A DNA stretch of 64,000 nucleotides from Calycina herbarum. Lineage: Eukaryota > Ascomycota > Leotiomycetes > Helotiales > Pezizellaceae. Positions 23,549-33,855 of the stretch are shown one piece after another; the first letter of the stretch is position 1; the number at the start of each line of letters is the position of its first letter. A model generated the notes under the pieces. It saw nothing but the letters and a program-made list of their open reading frames with translations. It made no database searches and was not told the DNA's origin. The translations under genes were made by a program, and so were the position numbers. The stretch is from NCBI GenBank assembly GCA_001414485.1, contig LLEY01000140.1:105106-169105 (forward strand), given 5' to 3'.

Positions 23549-25311
23549 TCATGCGATGGATATTGTTGTACTTGCACTATTCAATGAAATTGAATGATCT
23601 GTCATGGTTATGGAGCCCGCCCCAGAAACTGCGCTGTGTCGATCTTTGCTCAGTATCTGACACGGGTTGATATTGAAATTCTCATCCGCGTGCAACCATT
23701 CCCACGGTCTAGATTGCTTTTCTTTTTGCAAACACTCTCTCAAATCTCTATGTGTAAACATGACGTCCAGGAGCTTTTTCTGGAGATCCCGAGTCACCCG
23801 GGAAAACATTTCCCCTGAAAACCCATTCGCTCGAGGGAAGGAACAGTTACTATGAAGGGTTCCGTGACATCCTCTGGTCTCATAGTTTAGCGATGAGTCG
23901 ACCTTCCGTAGGATTGACATGAACTCGTGGCACATAGAACAGCTAAGCTTACTGCAACCAATATATCCGGATGGCTTCTTCCTGTTGGAGTGCCAGTATG
24001 AAGAAACATACAGTATGATTTTGACCTCTGCGTGAATAGCTTTTGGATTTTGTTTTCGGCTTGCTAGAAATTTCCGTTTCACGCGCTTCTCCGTCCAACG
24101 AGTATTGTTTTCGTCTTTTCCGATGATGGGGCCGAGGATTGCATTGAAAGTTGATTCATCTGCCCGAAAATCGTTGATATTTTGTTTTAAAATAACGCTG
24201 GGGGTTGACAATGCGTAATCCATAAGATCCTGTTTAAGAAGACTAAAAGCGTTGCCCAATCGCCACTCCTTTTGAGCGAGGAAGCGTTGGCCACCGAAGT
24301 CCCCATCCACACAACGAATCTTCAAATTTCGAAACAACGAAATATTCTTTGCCGCCATCATTATGACGAGGAACCCTGTGATAAATTGAGCCAGGCAAAA
24401 CATAGTCTTTAAAACCTTTCCGAAGCTATTATCAGGTGCGATGTCTGAGAACTCGAAGTTGGTGAGTTCGGCTTGGGCTCGAAATCGGTAAGCGAGACAC
24501 ACAATTGATTCCACTGGTAAGCTGGATGTTGTCGGCTGGACGAGCTCCTTGATTTTGCAAAGTGCGTTTAATAAATCTGAATAATTGGAGACTGCGTTGG
24601 CTCGTGGTGGAAGCACACATGGGTGGAAGCTGAAGATCTTATGGAGGCGCTCAACCAAATTTCTCAATTGATGTTGCTGGTGGTCTATCATTTTGCGCCA
24701 AAGACCTTGCTCAGTAATGGTGAGAGGTTGTGACAATCCAGGGATTTAGACACTGGCTTTTCCGACTCCTACAGCAGACCCTTTGTTATCAGTACCTAAG
24801 ATAAATATGTTAGCGGCTCCAAATATTTCGCAGAGTGAACCCCACCATCGCTTATGCTTTTCAAATCTTCCTCCACCGAGGATATAAAGCTCTTCTCTCC
24901 ATAAGAGAATGCACCATTCTTAGCTACAACCAGTTCGAGAGAACCTTGGGATGAGTTATTAGTATAAAGGAAAGTGGTCGCTGCAATGTTCTCGGGTTGC
25001 TTGTCAGTGCAGAGGAGATATGCGAAATGATCAAGGAATGCTTTTTCAAGCTTGGAGTCTCGGAAGAAATGAAATTTGCTGGAAGATATTGTTGAGTGTC
25101 TGGCTGTGAATTCCAGATGAGACGAGTTGATCTCCTCAATAAGCGAGTCGAAATGAACCCCAGAGGGATAAATCTCGTTTTCCACAAAACGTGTAGTTTT
25201 CATCTTACTGCAGTCAAGGAAATTCAAACAAGCTCTGAACTTGCACAAGCCAATTTCAGACTCGTTCAAAATTGGGGAAGTGGAATTATTGAAAGAGGTA
25301 GGGGTAGACAT
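23549..25311 (-). pseudogene. Deaminase-like (OTT_1508-type) family, copy C
   Basis: The first exon (from 25311, MSTPTSFNNSTSP) includes EKAFLDHFAYLLCTDKQPENIAATTF and LELVVAKNGAFSYGEKSF, the shared N-terminal block. An intron probably lies between about 24855 and 24770 (branch-like ACTGATAAC). The downstream frame has TAA at 24748-24746 (KASV then IPGLSQPLT; CAA would fit), and after it a long clean frame to 23549. This holds PKAIHAEVKIILYVSSYW (HAE), GYIGCSKLSCSMCHEFM (CxxC) and NYETRGCHGTLHSN. Everything else looks sound, so the copy is either recently killed or uses a splice acceptor beyond the TAA that I did not find. Confidence 0.6.
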
Positions 25312-26515
25312 GAAAAATAATATGACAGTATAGCGAAGAGATTCAAAGAGTGGCTAGTGAAAACTGATAAGGTGATTTTAAGTTAGGAGTAACACGTTTT
25401 TTGCTGTTTGTATATAAAGGGTGGAATAAAATATGAAGAAGGTTCGTTGCTGAAGTCGTCAAATATATGTGAGGTTTTAAGACGAATGGTAAACAAACTC
25501 TGCCTAATTTAGAAATGCGCGGGCCACAACTCAGGTATCTCCATAAGGCTTGGTATGTAAAGAACAACATGAATTTATTTGTTTGAGCATAATAGAATCT
25601 CGGCACGAGCTCTGGCACGATTCAGCGAGTACAAGCAAAATGACAAAGTCATCCCTCGTAATGTAATGTTCCAGAAATTGTCTCGGATCACTTTGTTTGT
25701 CGACTATTTTAAACCAAGGCATGTTTGAGAACGAAACACCGCTAAATAACTCACGGTGCCTCGAACTTCGAAGACAAAGGACTTCGATCGGCTTTGGGTT
25801 ATGCACACAGGCCAGATGCTAGCTCGACAAAACACTAGTTCCGGGGAAATTCGACATGCACCGTGGAAATGAAGGTATTATTAATTGATTTGGAAATGAC
25901 CTTTGTTTATTGCATTGACGGAAAATGATTGAGGAACGAAAAAAGATCCAAGGATGTGTGATAATTTTGTTATATAAAATGAAGATAGGGGCGAAATTGC
26001 GACTGCCCATACAGATTTAATATTTTGTCTAGATATTCATCAATGACATAACCTGAGGTTTTCCTTTGATATACTAGAACCAGGGCGATTACTGTTAGAA
26101 AGTTGTGCACAGTGAGCTCCTTAGGAAAAGTTCCTTGCTGTCGAGTGTTGGGGGCTTCTTGCTATCTTGCATTTCTCCTTCGGGCGAGATCATGCGAAAT
26201 CAAGGGTAAAATTGTTGCTTCGTACTTGTGATCTTGATAGCTAAATACAAAGGGAGGATGATTGGCAAGCCAATCACGTATTACAATGGAAATAAATAAT
26301 TGGCACCAGGCTCATTATTGAAATGAATAGAATTTGAGGTCAATTTGACAGTCATCACAGGACAGTTGGCATTGATTTATATCAACAGAATTTAAATTTA
26401 AGAAACAAAAACCAAAAGACCACAGATGAAGCAAGAAAAGAACTACATTTCGGCAAAACAAGATTCAAACATAAAACGGCAAAAATGAACAAAAGCACGT
26501 AACACTTCGTTGTTC
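25312..26515. other. Spacer between copies C and D, no convincing gene
   Basis: A 91-codon minus-strand frame (25531-25806) has no family motif. I see no terminal repeats. Confidence 0.3.
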
Positions 26516-28310
26516 TCAGCCATACCTCCGTGGTTTATTTTCTTGTCCGAACAAGAGAAATATCTCCCATTTCTTACCTTTCTTGCCGGATTTACGTCTG
26601 GCTTGATTTGTTTCTTTCTTAGATCTGTAGTCATTGGGCTTCCTTAGAATATCCCCATCCCCTATAACACTTTCAGAGGAAGAGGTTTTCTTCCAGCTAG
26701 AATTTCCACGATTGTGAGTTTCAGCAATCCGCTCTGGAAATACGAAGCTCGGCTGAGAACTGGGTCCGTTAGTAGGCTTCTGATATGATGAAAAGAGGAA
26801 CTTGCCTTTCGTCGTAAGATTTTGTAAGTGCGATTGTTTCCTGGTCTTCGTTAGGAAGATAGCTTCCGATTGTTGATTGAGAACTAAAACACTGGGTCTT
26901 CCGAAGAGACCCGTTGCTATTAGCCAGAGAGCTATTTTCATGTCTTAACGACCTTTCCCGGCTAATCGCTCGTATTTCATTTGCCATGTCGTTTTGGACT
27001 CTTTTTAAAGCCGTTCTAATGCCTTTCAAATCTAACTTTTCTCCGGGAATGGGAATGAGATTGTATAAGCGTCGGTGGGACCCAGCAGTTTTAAATTCCC
27101 CATGAGCTTTAAGGAAACGGCCACATAGTTCACAGCTGTATTTGCTGCCGCCAATATAGCCGTCGTGCTTAGGGTGTTCGATCTCGGACATAAATAGAAT
27201 TACCTGTAGTTCTGCGTGTACTGGCATATCTTTCACATCCCAGTGATGGTCGAATTCCTGTGATGCACTGTGAACCTTTCTGAAATCCTACGGAAAATTG
27301 AGCAGCTGCTTGACAAATTTCTGGAAATAAGGCTCATTGATGATTTGAGTTTTCGCATTCTTAAGCTAGAAATCGAGACACCCTAGCTTCTGAAGGATTT
27401 TAAAGAACTCCGAATTGTTAAGAACGCGGCGGGGGGCGGTTGTTGTAAGCAGGTTGGTTCGAATCCTCGAGAATAGTTCTCTGCGTGTTTGAGCGGCATG
27501 GACGATGACACGAAAACATTTACAAAGTCTCCTAAGAAAGCCTATGAGGCTTCTGACAGCTATCCAGCCCTTTCGGTGTTTTTTAACTTCATCGAAGGTG
27601 TTATCATCGTAGCTCCGGTGAATGTGGTAGCATTTGGCGACTACAATTGACTAGTACATTTCATCCTGTACAGTAGTAGACTTAATCAATTGTTTGAGGT
27701 TTTTCAAATCATTCCTTGGATCGTCTCTCAAGTTAGTACCGGTGTTGCTAATACCTTTGCAGATCTTATCCCACTGAAACTTCAACTTCTTCCTAAAAGC
27801 AGCATGGTAACATAGGAGCCGTGGTTTATAATTTTAAAGCATGCGAACACGGAGGCAACTCTTGTAGCGTTCTACCTTAGACGCGTCTCTACAATTGGTA
27901 GCCTATAGTGTAATGTTAGATAAGAAAACTCACTTGTCGACCGAGAAATATTTTTAAGAGTCTCTTGAAGAAAATTTGCGAAGGCAAACTCAACTTCGTG
28001 ATCCTCTTCTTGATATCCCATATTCCTAGCCACTACTAATTTATGCGCACCATCACTTCGCAGAAGTAAAGCGCTGGCGGTGACATCCTCCCTTGTCGTT
28101 TGCAAATATTTGAGCGACTCTGTTAAGGAAGTTTCTGTTCAGGGCCTCGGGACTTGAATCTTCACTCAGACTACTGAAATTGCGATGTTTATTGCCGAGC
28201 TTGCCTTTTTTATGCAGACGAGTGAAGGTTGCGAGTGCAAAGAACCACCTTTCGCTATATTCAGCTTCGCCACTTTCGTCGTACTTAACAACCACGGGTT
28301 CGTAAAACAT
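26516..28310 (-). pseudogene. Deaminase-like (OTT_1508-type) family, copy D, multiply broken
   Basis: The N-terminus (from 28310) reads RNFLNRVAQIFANDKG, shifts one base near 28095, and continues EDVTASALLLRSDGAHKLVVARNMGY. A GTGAGT intron follows near 27935. The middle then has at least three in-frame TAG codons (27653-27651, 27368-27366, 27290-27288), all in the frame of the downstream HAE motif. The C-terminal part is readable: MPVHAELQVILFMSEIEH (HAE), DGYIGGSKYSCELCGRFL (CxxC) and FKTAGSHRRLYNLIPIP. A basic Ser/Lys-rich tail appears in a further frame down to 26516. All stops are TAG, as expected if CAG codons were hit by RIP. Confidence 0.65.
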
Positions 28311-28715
28311 AACTCAGTATAATCGGAAAAGGGGCAGATGAAAAAGGGAGGAAAATGATATTTGGAAAGCAGGGGAAATTCTTGTCAATGCTAGTTTTGA
28401 AGACGAGACGAGGTGAAAGAGACGTAAAAAAACTATATCCAACAGAAACCTTGCTGAAAGCCTGCGAAAACGAAGTGAGGAAAGTGCTTGAGAGATTGAA
28501 ATTAGGAGATATCCTTTAGTCGGAGTGCCGAGTATTTAATGCAATGTTGATTTCGGAAGCTAATTGTTTTTCCCATCGGTGCTAACGACACGGACGAAAA
28601 GTCTAACCCGCGAACTCAGAACAGCACTCCAAGGTCCGGAATAGGCTTTTTTGTCTTGAATTGCAATCGACAAAAGCCATTGTATTGATCCGAAATGAAT
28701 CAATCTGGCCCAAGG
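28311..28715. other. Spacer left of the transposon, no convincing gene
   Basis: Upstream region of copy D up to the transposon's target site. No domain-bearing frame. Confidence 0.3.
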
Positions 28716-28717
28716 TA

Positions 28718-30350
28718 CAAGGGCTAATATCTAGTGAGTGCCACGAGGGGTCTGAGCGCACTTTGTCAGCCGCAGCAGCCCCCACCTAATATACTATGGC
28801 AACAGCTGGAAGTCACAACAATAAGTTAGAATATATGTATATACATGAAATGAAGCTATTCACACTCTCTATCTATTTTATTATCAATACACTTTTGAGC
28901 AGTGTCCCGTATACCTAAAATGATGTTGTTTATTGTCTCTTGAGACATCTTATTCCACTCCTCCTCCCACGCCTTACGAAGCTCCTTCCTTGTAGTTATC
29001 TTGAAGTCTCTCTTCCTAAGTTGAGCTCTTATATATGCCCAACAGTGCTCAATAGGGTTGAGATCCGGTGACTGAGGAGGGTGGAAATAGCGGCGGATAG
29101 AGTTATAGGCAAGAGTTTCCCTTGTACCCTAAGCAACATGAGGAGAGGCATTGTCCATAGCTAAGTATATCTCCTCTCCTCTAAGTCTCTTGAGTTCTTA
29201 CATCCAAGGTATAAGCTTTAGCTCAAAGTAGGACATACAAAGCCTATACCAATCTACCCCTCCCTTACTCCTGTCCCCTCGTGCAATCCTTCTATTCCTT
29301 ATAAAGATGTCCTCGCTTGCGCGTTTCCTGGGAGGCTTACGTCCTCTTGCTTCCCAATCTCTCTCCTTTGCAACTTCTGCCTACTGAAACATCATACGCA
29401 AGAACCTGTCCTACGCCTTATTCCTGTTCTTGAGGTCCTCTAACGCTTCTACTATTTCCTCGTCTGTCTCATGCTCAAAGATATAACAAGGGCCGGCAGG
29501 TTGTCCTAGACATATAGAACCAAAGAACTGCCTATCCGAGTACCCATTTACAGTCTCCTTCTTAACGTCCTTGTAGTGGTACTCAGTACGCGAGTTGTGC
29601 CAACAACGGTCAATACCCTCAAGCTCAAGGCGCATTAACGCAGCGTCTATAAAGACAACTTGTATTAAGTCAACCTTGAGTAATCGGTAGGCAGCCTCTA
29701 CACGCGCTTCCATTAACTCAGAAGTTAACTCTGGCTTGAACCCGCCTGCTGAAAAGGAGTAACCGGCGTCGTACATTGCTTGTTGTAAGGAGGACTCAGA
29801 GAGGTTTTTAGACTCGTCTTTGTTATTGCGTAGGCCGAGTTCAGTAAGGAGAGTAATATTACTCTTGCGTCGGTTCTCGCGGGTAGCAGTAACGTAGTCG
29901 ACAATCGTTTTTCGGAGAGAGGGGGTGAGCTTGAGAGGGGTTCTAGAACGCGGTCTATTCTAACAGTTAACAATCTCTTGTAAAGGTCCCCCACGCGTTC
30001 CACCACTTCTAGTCCATTGTCCATTCTCCTTAGCCCTTTGGCGTATATCCTGGACAGCTCTTGCAGAAACAGGGACGTTGGGGGGTGTTGCGTGTGTCCA
30101 GATAGCTGCTTCTTATAGGGAGTCGCGTACCCCTAAAGAAGAGACAATTGAAGTACGTTGGCTGACTGGAATTTCTCTGCGTGAGGTCTTGCGGACTGTG
30201 TCGGCCCTGCCTTTGGTTCTCCGGTGTTTTTTAGCCATAATAAAGTATATTGGTTGTATAATCATTAAAAAGGAGTGTTTGTTTACATCTGGTGTTGAGG
30301 CTGACAGACGCTCAGACCCCCTCGTGGCACTCACTAGATATTAGCCCTTG
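28718..30350. mobile_element. Tc1/mariner-type DNA transposon, 1633 bp, dead
   Basis: The ends are inverted repeats of about 50 bp starting CAAGGGCTAATATCTAGTGAG and continuing GCCACGAGGGG(G)TCTGAGCG, nearly identical on both sides. Each end abuts TA (28716-28717 and 30351-30352), the target duplication of Tc1/mariner elements. The interior carries a disabled DDE transposase on the minus strand. The element sits between deaminase-like copies D and E. Confidence 0.9.
28856..30238 (-). pseudogene. Tc1/mariner (DDE_3-type) transposase with multiple stops
   Basis: From MAKKHRRTKGR (ATG at 30238) to the stop at 28858-28856 the frame reads through as a Tc1-like transposase: a basic HTH-type N-terminus (ISQR-like segment VSQRTSIVSSLGVRDSL), a middle with DAALMRLELEGIDRCW, and a C-terminal catalytic part with EIYLAMDNASPHVA and PPQSPDLNPIEHCWAYIR, the usual second Asp and D/NPIE.W motif. 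It is broken by about six in-frame TAA/TAG codons (for instance after VRDSL, EIVNC, NRNKA, MFQ, IPWM and SPHVA), each explained by a CAA/CAG to TAA/TAG change. It cannot make a working enzyme. Confidence 0.85.
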
Positions 30351-30352
30351 TA

Positions 30353-30960
30353 GCCCCTTTGAGACCTTAGCGAAAGTGATAGTTTCACAATAAAAATTCA
30401 ACAAGACATCGATTCAGAAGAACAATAAAGCCAATGAAACAAAGTATTGAGCAATCGAATGGCGGGAAAGCGTAAGTAATGTGCAAATGAATCTAGAATA
30501 GAACAAGCAAATTTATTCTCCGTGAAACTTTCGGGATCGATCTCTTAGTCATTCTTTCTTTCTCTGAATTCTCCCATTTAATGCCCTGGATTATGTAAGT
30601 ATTTCTGGGGGTTCATGTTCGTCCTAGGATGTTATGCACTAGGGACTTGCAAGGCACACCCCCCACAAAGTTAAAAGAGTATCAAAAATAGGTTACGACA
30701 CGAGTGATAGGAATTAGAAATGATTATTTGGAGATAGTGTCAAGTGGGCAAGGAGGAAGAACTTCATACACTAATTGATAAGCAAATATAAAAAGCAACG
30801 ATAACTTGATGCATTGAAAAATCGCCAAACAATGTAGATGAACAAACATAAACTCCCAATCCCCAAAACCCACAAACCGACAAACCCATCTACTCTCCTT
30901 CCTCGGAATAACTAGATTCTCCAATCCCAAAATCACTCCAAGTAAGCCAGATTCGGTAGA
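30353..30960. other. Spacer right of the transposon, no convincing gene
   Basis: No domain-bearing frame on either strand and no second pair of terminal repeats. Confidence 0.3.
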
Positions 30961-31309
30961 CAACTAGATATTGTCCCAGTCCACAGCAGAATCATCGGAT
31001 TCTTTCAACCCGTCGTAGGCCGTCTGAATCCCTGCACGCTCAAAATCATCATTACCTATGGTGTTAGATTCCAATGATGGGCCTTCAACCAAGTTTACGA
31101 CATGAAAAAGAGAGTATACGCAGAATATGTCAGGTTGGGCGAAGCTGTTGGGTTGCATAAAGCCCCATAACCAAACCGTAAATGCAAATATGGATTTGTC
31201 ACTGGAGTCGACGAACTGGTAATCATCCATGGCACCGCAACTATCCATGAAGTCAGATGACGATTTTGAGTCAGAATATTGCTGAACTTGCCCCTCATCA
31301 AGAAAATTA
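30961..31309 (-). pseudogene. Orphan coding fragment, perhaps the displaced 3' end of deaminase-like copy E
   Basis: A minus-strand frame enters from the left edge of the 31312-32292 insertion as DEGQVQQYSDSKSSSDFMD and ends with an acidic tail (DDSAVDWDN) and a stop. Copy E lies on the same strand just beyond the insertion, so this may be its former C-terminal tail cut off by the element. The frames do not join cleanly once the element and one TA are removed, so the link is tentative. Confidence 0.35.
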
Positions 31310-31649
31310 TACAGTGAGTTGCGAATTAAGCTTATAAACCGTGCGTTTTTAGAAAATTTCTTATTTCCTAGACACTCTTTCCCTCTTTACTTAATAACAA
31401 TGTATATTATTATATCTCTAAGAACAGCTAATAAGAGCTCTATACCCTCTTTCTTACTCTATAAACCTTTTAGGAAGAAAACAGACACTTTTATATATAT
31501 CTAAATTTTTATAGGGTCTTAGCAGAGACTACTTAACTTTACAAGGGTATAAAAAAATTTCTTACGAAAAAGAGGTTTTCTATTACTAAGCTTATTCTTA
31601 TTATACTTGCTTAGATATAGTAATAAATAGAGACAGCGTATTAACAGAC

Positions 31650-31783
31650 TACTCAACTACTCGAGTACTACTCGAGTAGTCTTGAGTAGAGTAGAGTAGA
31701 GTATGAGTAGTAAGTTAGATGAGTAGGGTAGAGTAGCTACACTTGACTACTCGAGTAGTACTCGAGTAGTCTATAAATAGTAG
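31650..31783. repeat. Left GAGTA/TACTCGAGTAGT subterminal array
   Basis: Repeats of GAGTA with interspersed ACTACTCGAGTAGT palindromes lie just inside the left end of the nested hAT-type element; a matching array lies near its right end. Confidence 0.8.
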
Positions 31784-31966
31784 TAATATATAAATGTAAG
31801 CTAAAAATATATTATCTTTATAGTAAAAAGTAGTATATTCTATAAAACTAAATAAAAAAGCAAGACTTCTTCTCTCTCTTTTACCTCTAAAGATATATAA
31901 CCTTAGAAAATTTCGCTAACTATTTATAGGAAGCTCTTACTAAGCTCTTCTAGCACTTTTAATATA

Positions 31967-32013
31967 TACCGATTTTAGGCCCGGCTCCCCCCGAGCGTCG
32001 GTCCGAATCGGTA
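31967..32013. repeat. 47-bp GC-rich palindrome-ended segment
   Basis: TACCGATT (31967-31974) and AATCGGTA (32006-32013) are inverted arms around a GC-rich core (GGCCCGGCTCCCCCCGAGCG and CGGTCC) in otherwise very AT-rich DNA. It looks like a separate tiny insertion or a protected structural element within the hAT-type element. Confidence 0.6.
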
Positions 32014-32017
32014 CGTG

Positions 32018-32108
32018 CTACTCGAGTACTACTCGAGTAGTACTCGAGTAGTGTTGAGTAGAGTAGAGTAGAGTAGAGTAGCAGTCACTACTCTACTCTA
32101 CTCTACTC
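32018..32108. repeat. Right GAGTA/TACTCGAGTAGT subterminal array
   Basis: Three TACTCGAGTA-type palindromes are followed by five consecutive GAGTA-type units and, inverted, CTACT units. Such subterminal repeats are where hAT transposases usually bind. Confidence 0.8.
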
Positions 32109-32312
32109 ATTTAATACGCTGAATAGAGAGGTGGTATAAGAAGATATAGCGGTTCTTTTTAGCTAGGGCTTATATCTTAAAGAGTACTTTAGTTTTCTGT
32201 TTTCTAAAATAAATAAGGAAAAAACCTAGGAAGAAAAAAGCACGGTTTACAAAAAAAGTGTCAAAAAGGAAGCTTAATTCGCAACTCACTGTAGTGCACG
32301 TCATACGATTTA

Positions 32313-33855
32313 TTATCCCAGCTTAAGCGTCTGGAGTGTGCACTTCCGATAGTCGACTGGGAGCCATTTCATCACATCCCACATGGTGTTCATGCGGTTG
32401 CTCAAAACAACGTTGTAATTCCTCTTCAAGCACTTTTTCGAGTGATGCAAAGCTTCAGCCACCTCTGGTGAGTCCAGCGCAGAAGTTGGGACCATCCATC
32501 CGTACTTACCTCGGTGATGGCCGGCCATTCGATATTGTCGCAAGAGCGGGGGGAAGTCAAAAATACAAAACACGAATGACAGCTGTATTTGCTGTAGCCA
32601 ATATAACGCCGGTCGTCCCATGCAGGGTATTTTTAACGAACGTGGTCGAAGATTTGTATCTCAGCATGGACCTGAAGAGGGGTCTTTTGATGATCTTGGT
32701 ACTTTCTCCATAACCCCATTTCATTCCACTCTTCACCCATGAGATTGTCCATTCTTACGTTGAGATTGCTTCCCTTCAGCGAGCCCCGAGTTGGAGTTGG
32801 CGTGTTTGAGACCCTGGCTATTGTCCGGTAAAACCCGTGTTTACCTGGATTTTTGTTGATATCTGGTCGCCCAAGGAGCTCAATTTCGATGTTTAGGAAT
32901 TGCGAGTTGAAGTATTCCGCGGCACGAATCATCACCTTCCAGCACTCGTAGAGTCGTCCAAGGTAACCAATAAGCTTTCGTATCTTTCGAGCTTTCTCTA
33001 GGTACAGCCGCGTGAAATGGTCAATCTCAAAGCGGTAGTATATATCATAAGCTTGGGTGATCAAGCCAGTCCAGTCGCCCGTCGTCTGTGAATGCTCAAT
33101 TGCCTTGACCAATTACAAAATTGGGCTACGAAGTGGAGAGTAGTTGAATATCATCTCTACGTTTTGCAGTTGGAGGTATTCATCAGCAAGCTGATTTCGA
33201 TATTTCATAAGTCGCGGCTTACAATAGTGCTCCATATGTGCCCAGAGGTAATTTTCCGTATCCGCGACATCTTGTATATTTCCCGTGACTACTGTGACTT
33301 GAATTAACCTGAGTATCCAACGGAATTCATATACTAGGAAAGTTTACCTGAATTCTGGGCAGTTTGTCTAAGATGCCCTTGGAGAAGATTTGCAAATATG
33401 AAGTCGTCTGTATCTTTTTGGGGATCAAAGCCTATATTTCTAGCGATCAATAACTTTGATTTATCGTCCTCCCAAATGAGAAGCTAAGCTGTGACATAGT
33501 CACCTTTCTTCTCATATGAAAACAATTGGGCGATCCTATCATGAAAATGTTGACTGAGACGTTGATCATATGGTTTGTGGGATGAAGGACCATGGTCTCC
33601 AAAACCCTTGAAATTCCCCCTTCCCCGCTCATGGGGAAGTCTCAGCACACTTGATACTGCTCGGTACTCTTCTTGCGCTGGTTTAGAGAAATTCGATCGG
33701 TCCGACATCTTTGACGTGTTGAACCATTGGTTCTTGGGAAATGAGAGATAAAGAAGTATTATTAAAAGAAGGTTCGAGTAATGAAGATCGTGATGAGAAG
33801 AGACAAAGAATAAACCAGAGGGAGATTGATTTTTTATATTCCTATCGCCCGCCAA
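32313..33855 (-). pseudogene. Deaminase-like (OTT_1508-type) family, copy E, multiply broken
   Basis: The likely start is MSDRSNFSKPAQEEYRAVSSVL (ATG at 33708; the frame is open to 33855). YDQRLSQHFHDRIAQLFSYEKKG matches copy B. An in-frame TAG (33486-33484) interrupts VTA|LLIWEDDKSKLLIARNIGFD. After an intron near 33345, further stops occur at 33115-33113 (TAA, before LVKAIEHSQTTGDW) and 32635-32633 (TAA, directly after LQVHAEIQIFDHVR). The zinc motifs remain: HAE, then YIGYSKYSCHSCFVFL (CxxC). A frameshift near 32550 separates these from the tail RMAGHHRGKYGWMVP. All three stops would be CAA/CAG before a C-to-T change. Confidence 0.65.

Larger units (their letters stand above)
31634..32121. 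mobile_element. hAT-type miniature element nested in the TA-flanked element
   Basis: The ends are inverted 11-mers CAGCGTATTAA/TTAATACGCTG, and the flanks are a perfect 8-bp direct duplication AATAGAGA (31626-31633 and 32122-32129). An 8-bp target duplication with CAG...CTG ends is typical of hAT elements. The interior (488 bp in all) has no coding capacity and carries subterminal arrays built from TACTCGAGTAGT palindromes and GAGTA/GTAGA pentamers. It is younger than the element it interrupts. Confidence 0.85.
31312..32292. mobile_element. TA-flanked element with 22-bp perfect terminal repeats, non-autonomous
   Basis: The ends are exact inverted copies of CAGTGAGTTGCGAATTAAGC followed by TT (31312-31333 and 32271-32292). 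TA lies on both sides (31310-31311 and 32293-32294). Subterminal AAACCGTGC also recurs inverted. The interior is AT-rich and codes for nothing. TA target and length suggest a Tc1/mariner-type miniature element. It is itself interrupted by the hAT-type element below; without that insertion it would be about 485 bp. Confidence 0.85.

Noticed and set aside
31645..32110. Direct-repeat array resembling CRISPR
   Set aside because: The repeats are pentamers and overlapping palindromes without unique spacers, and lie as mirrored subterminal arrays of a hAT-type element in a eukaryote.
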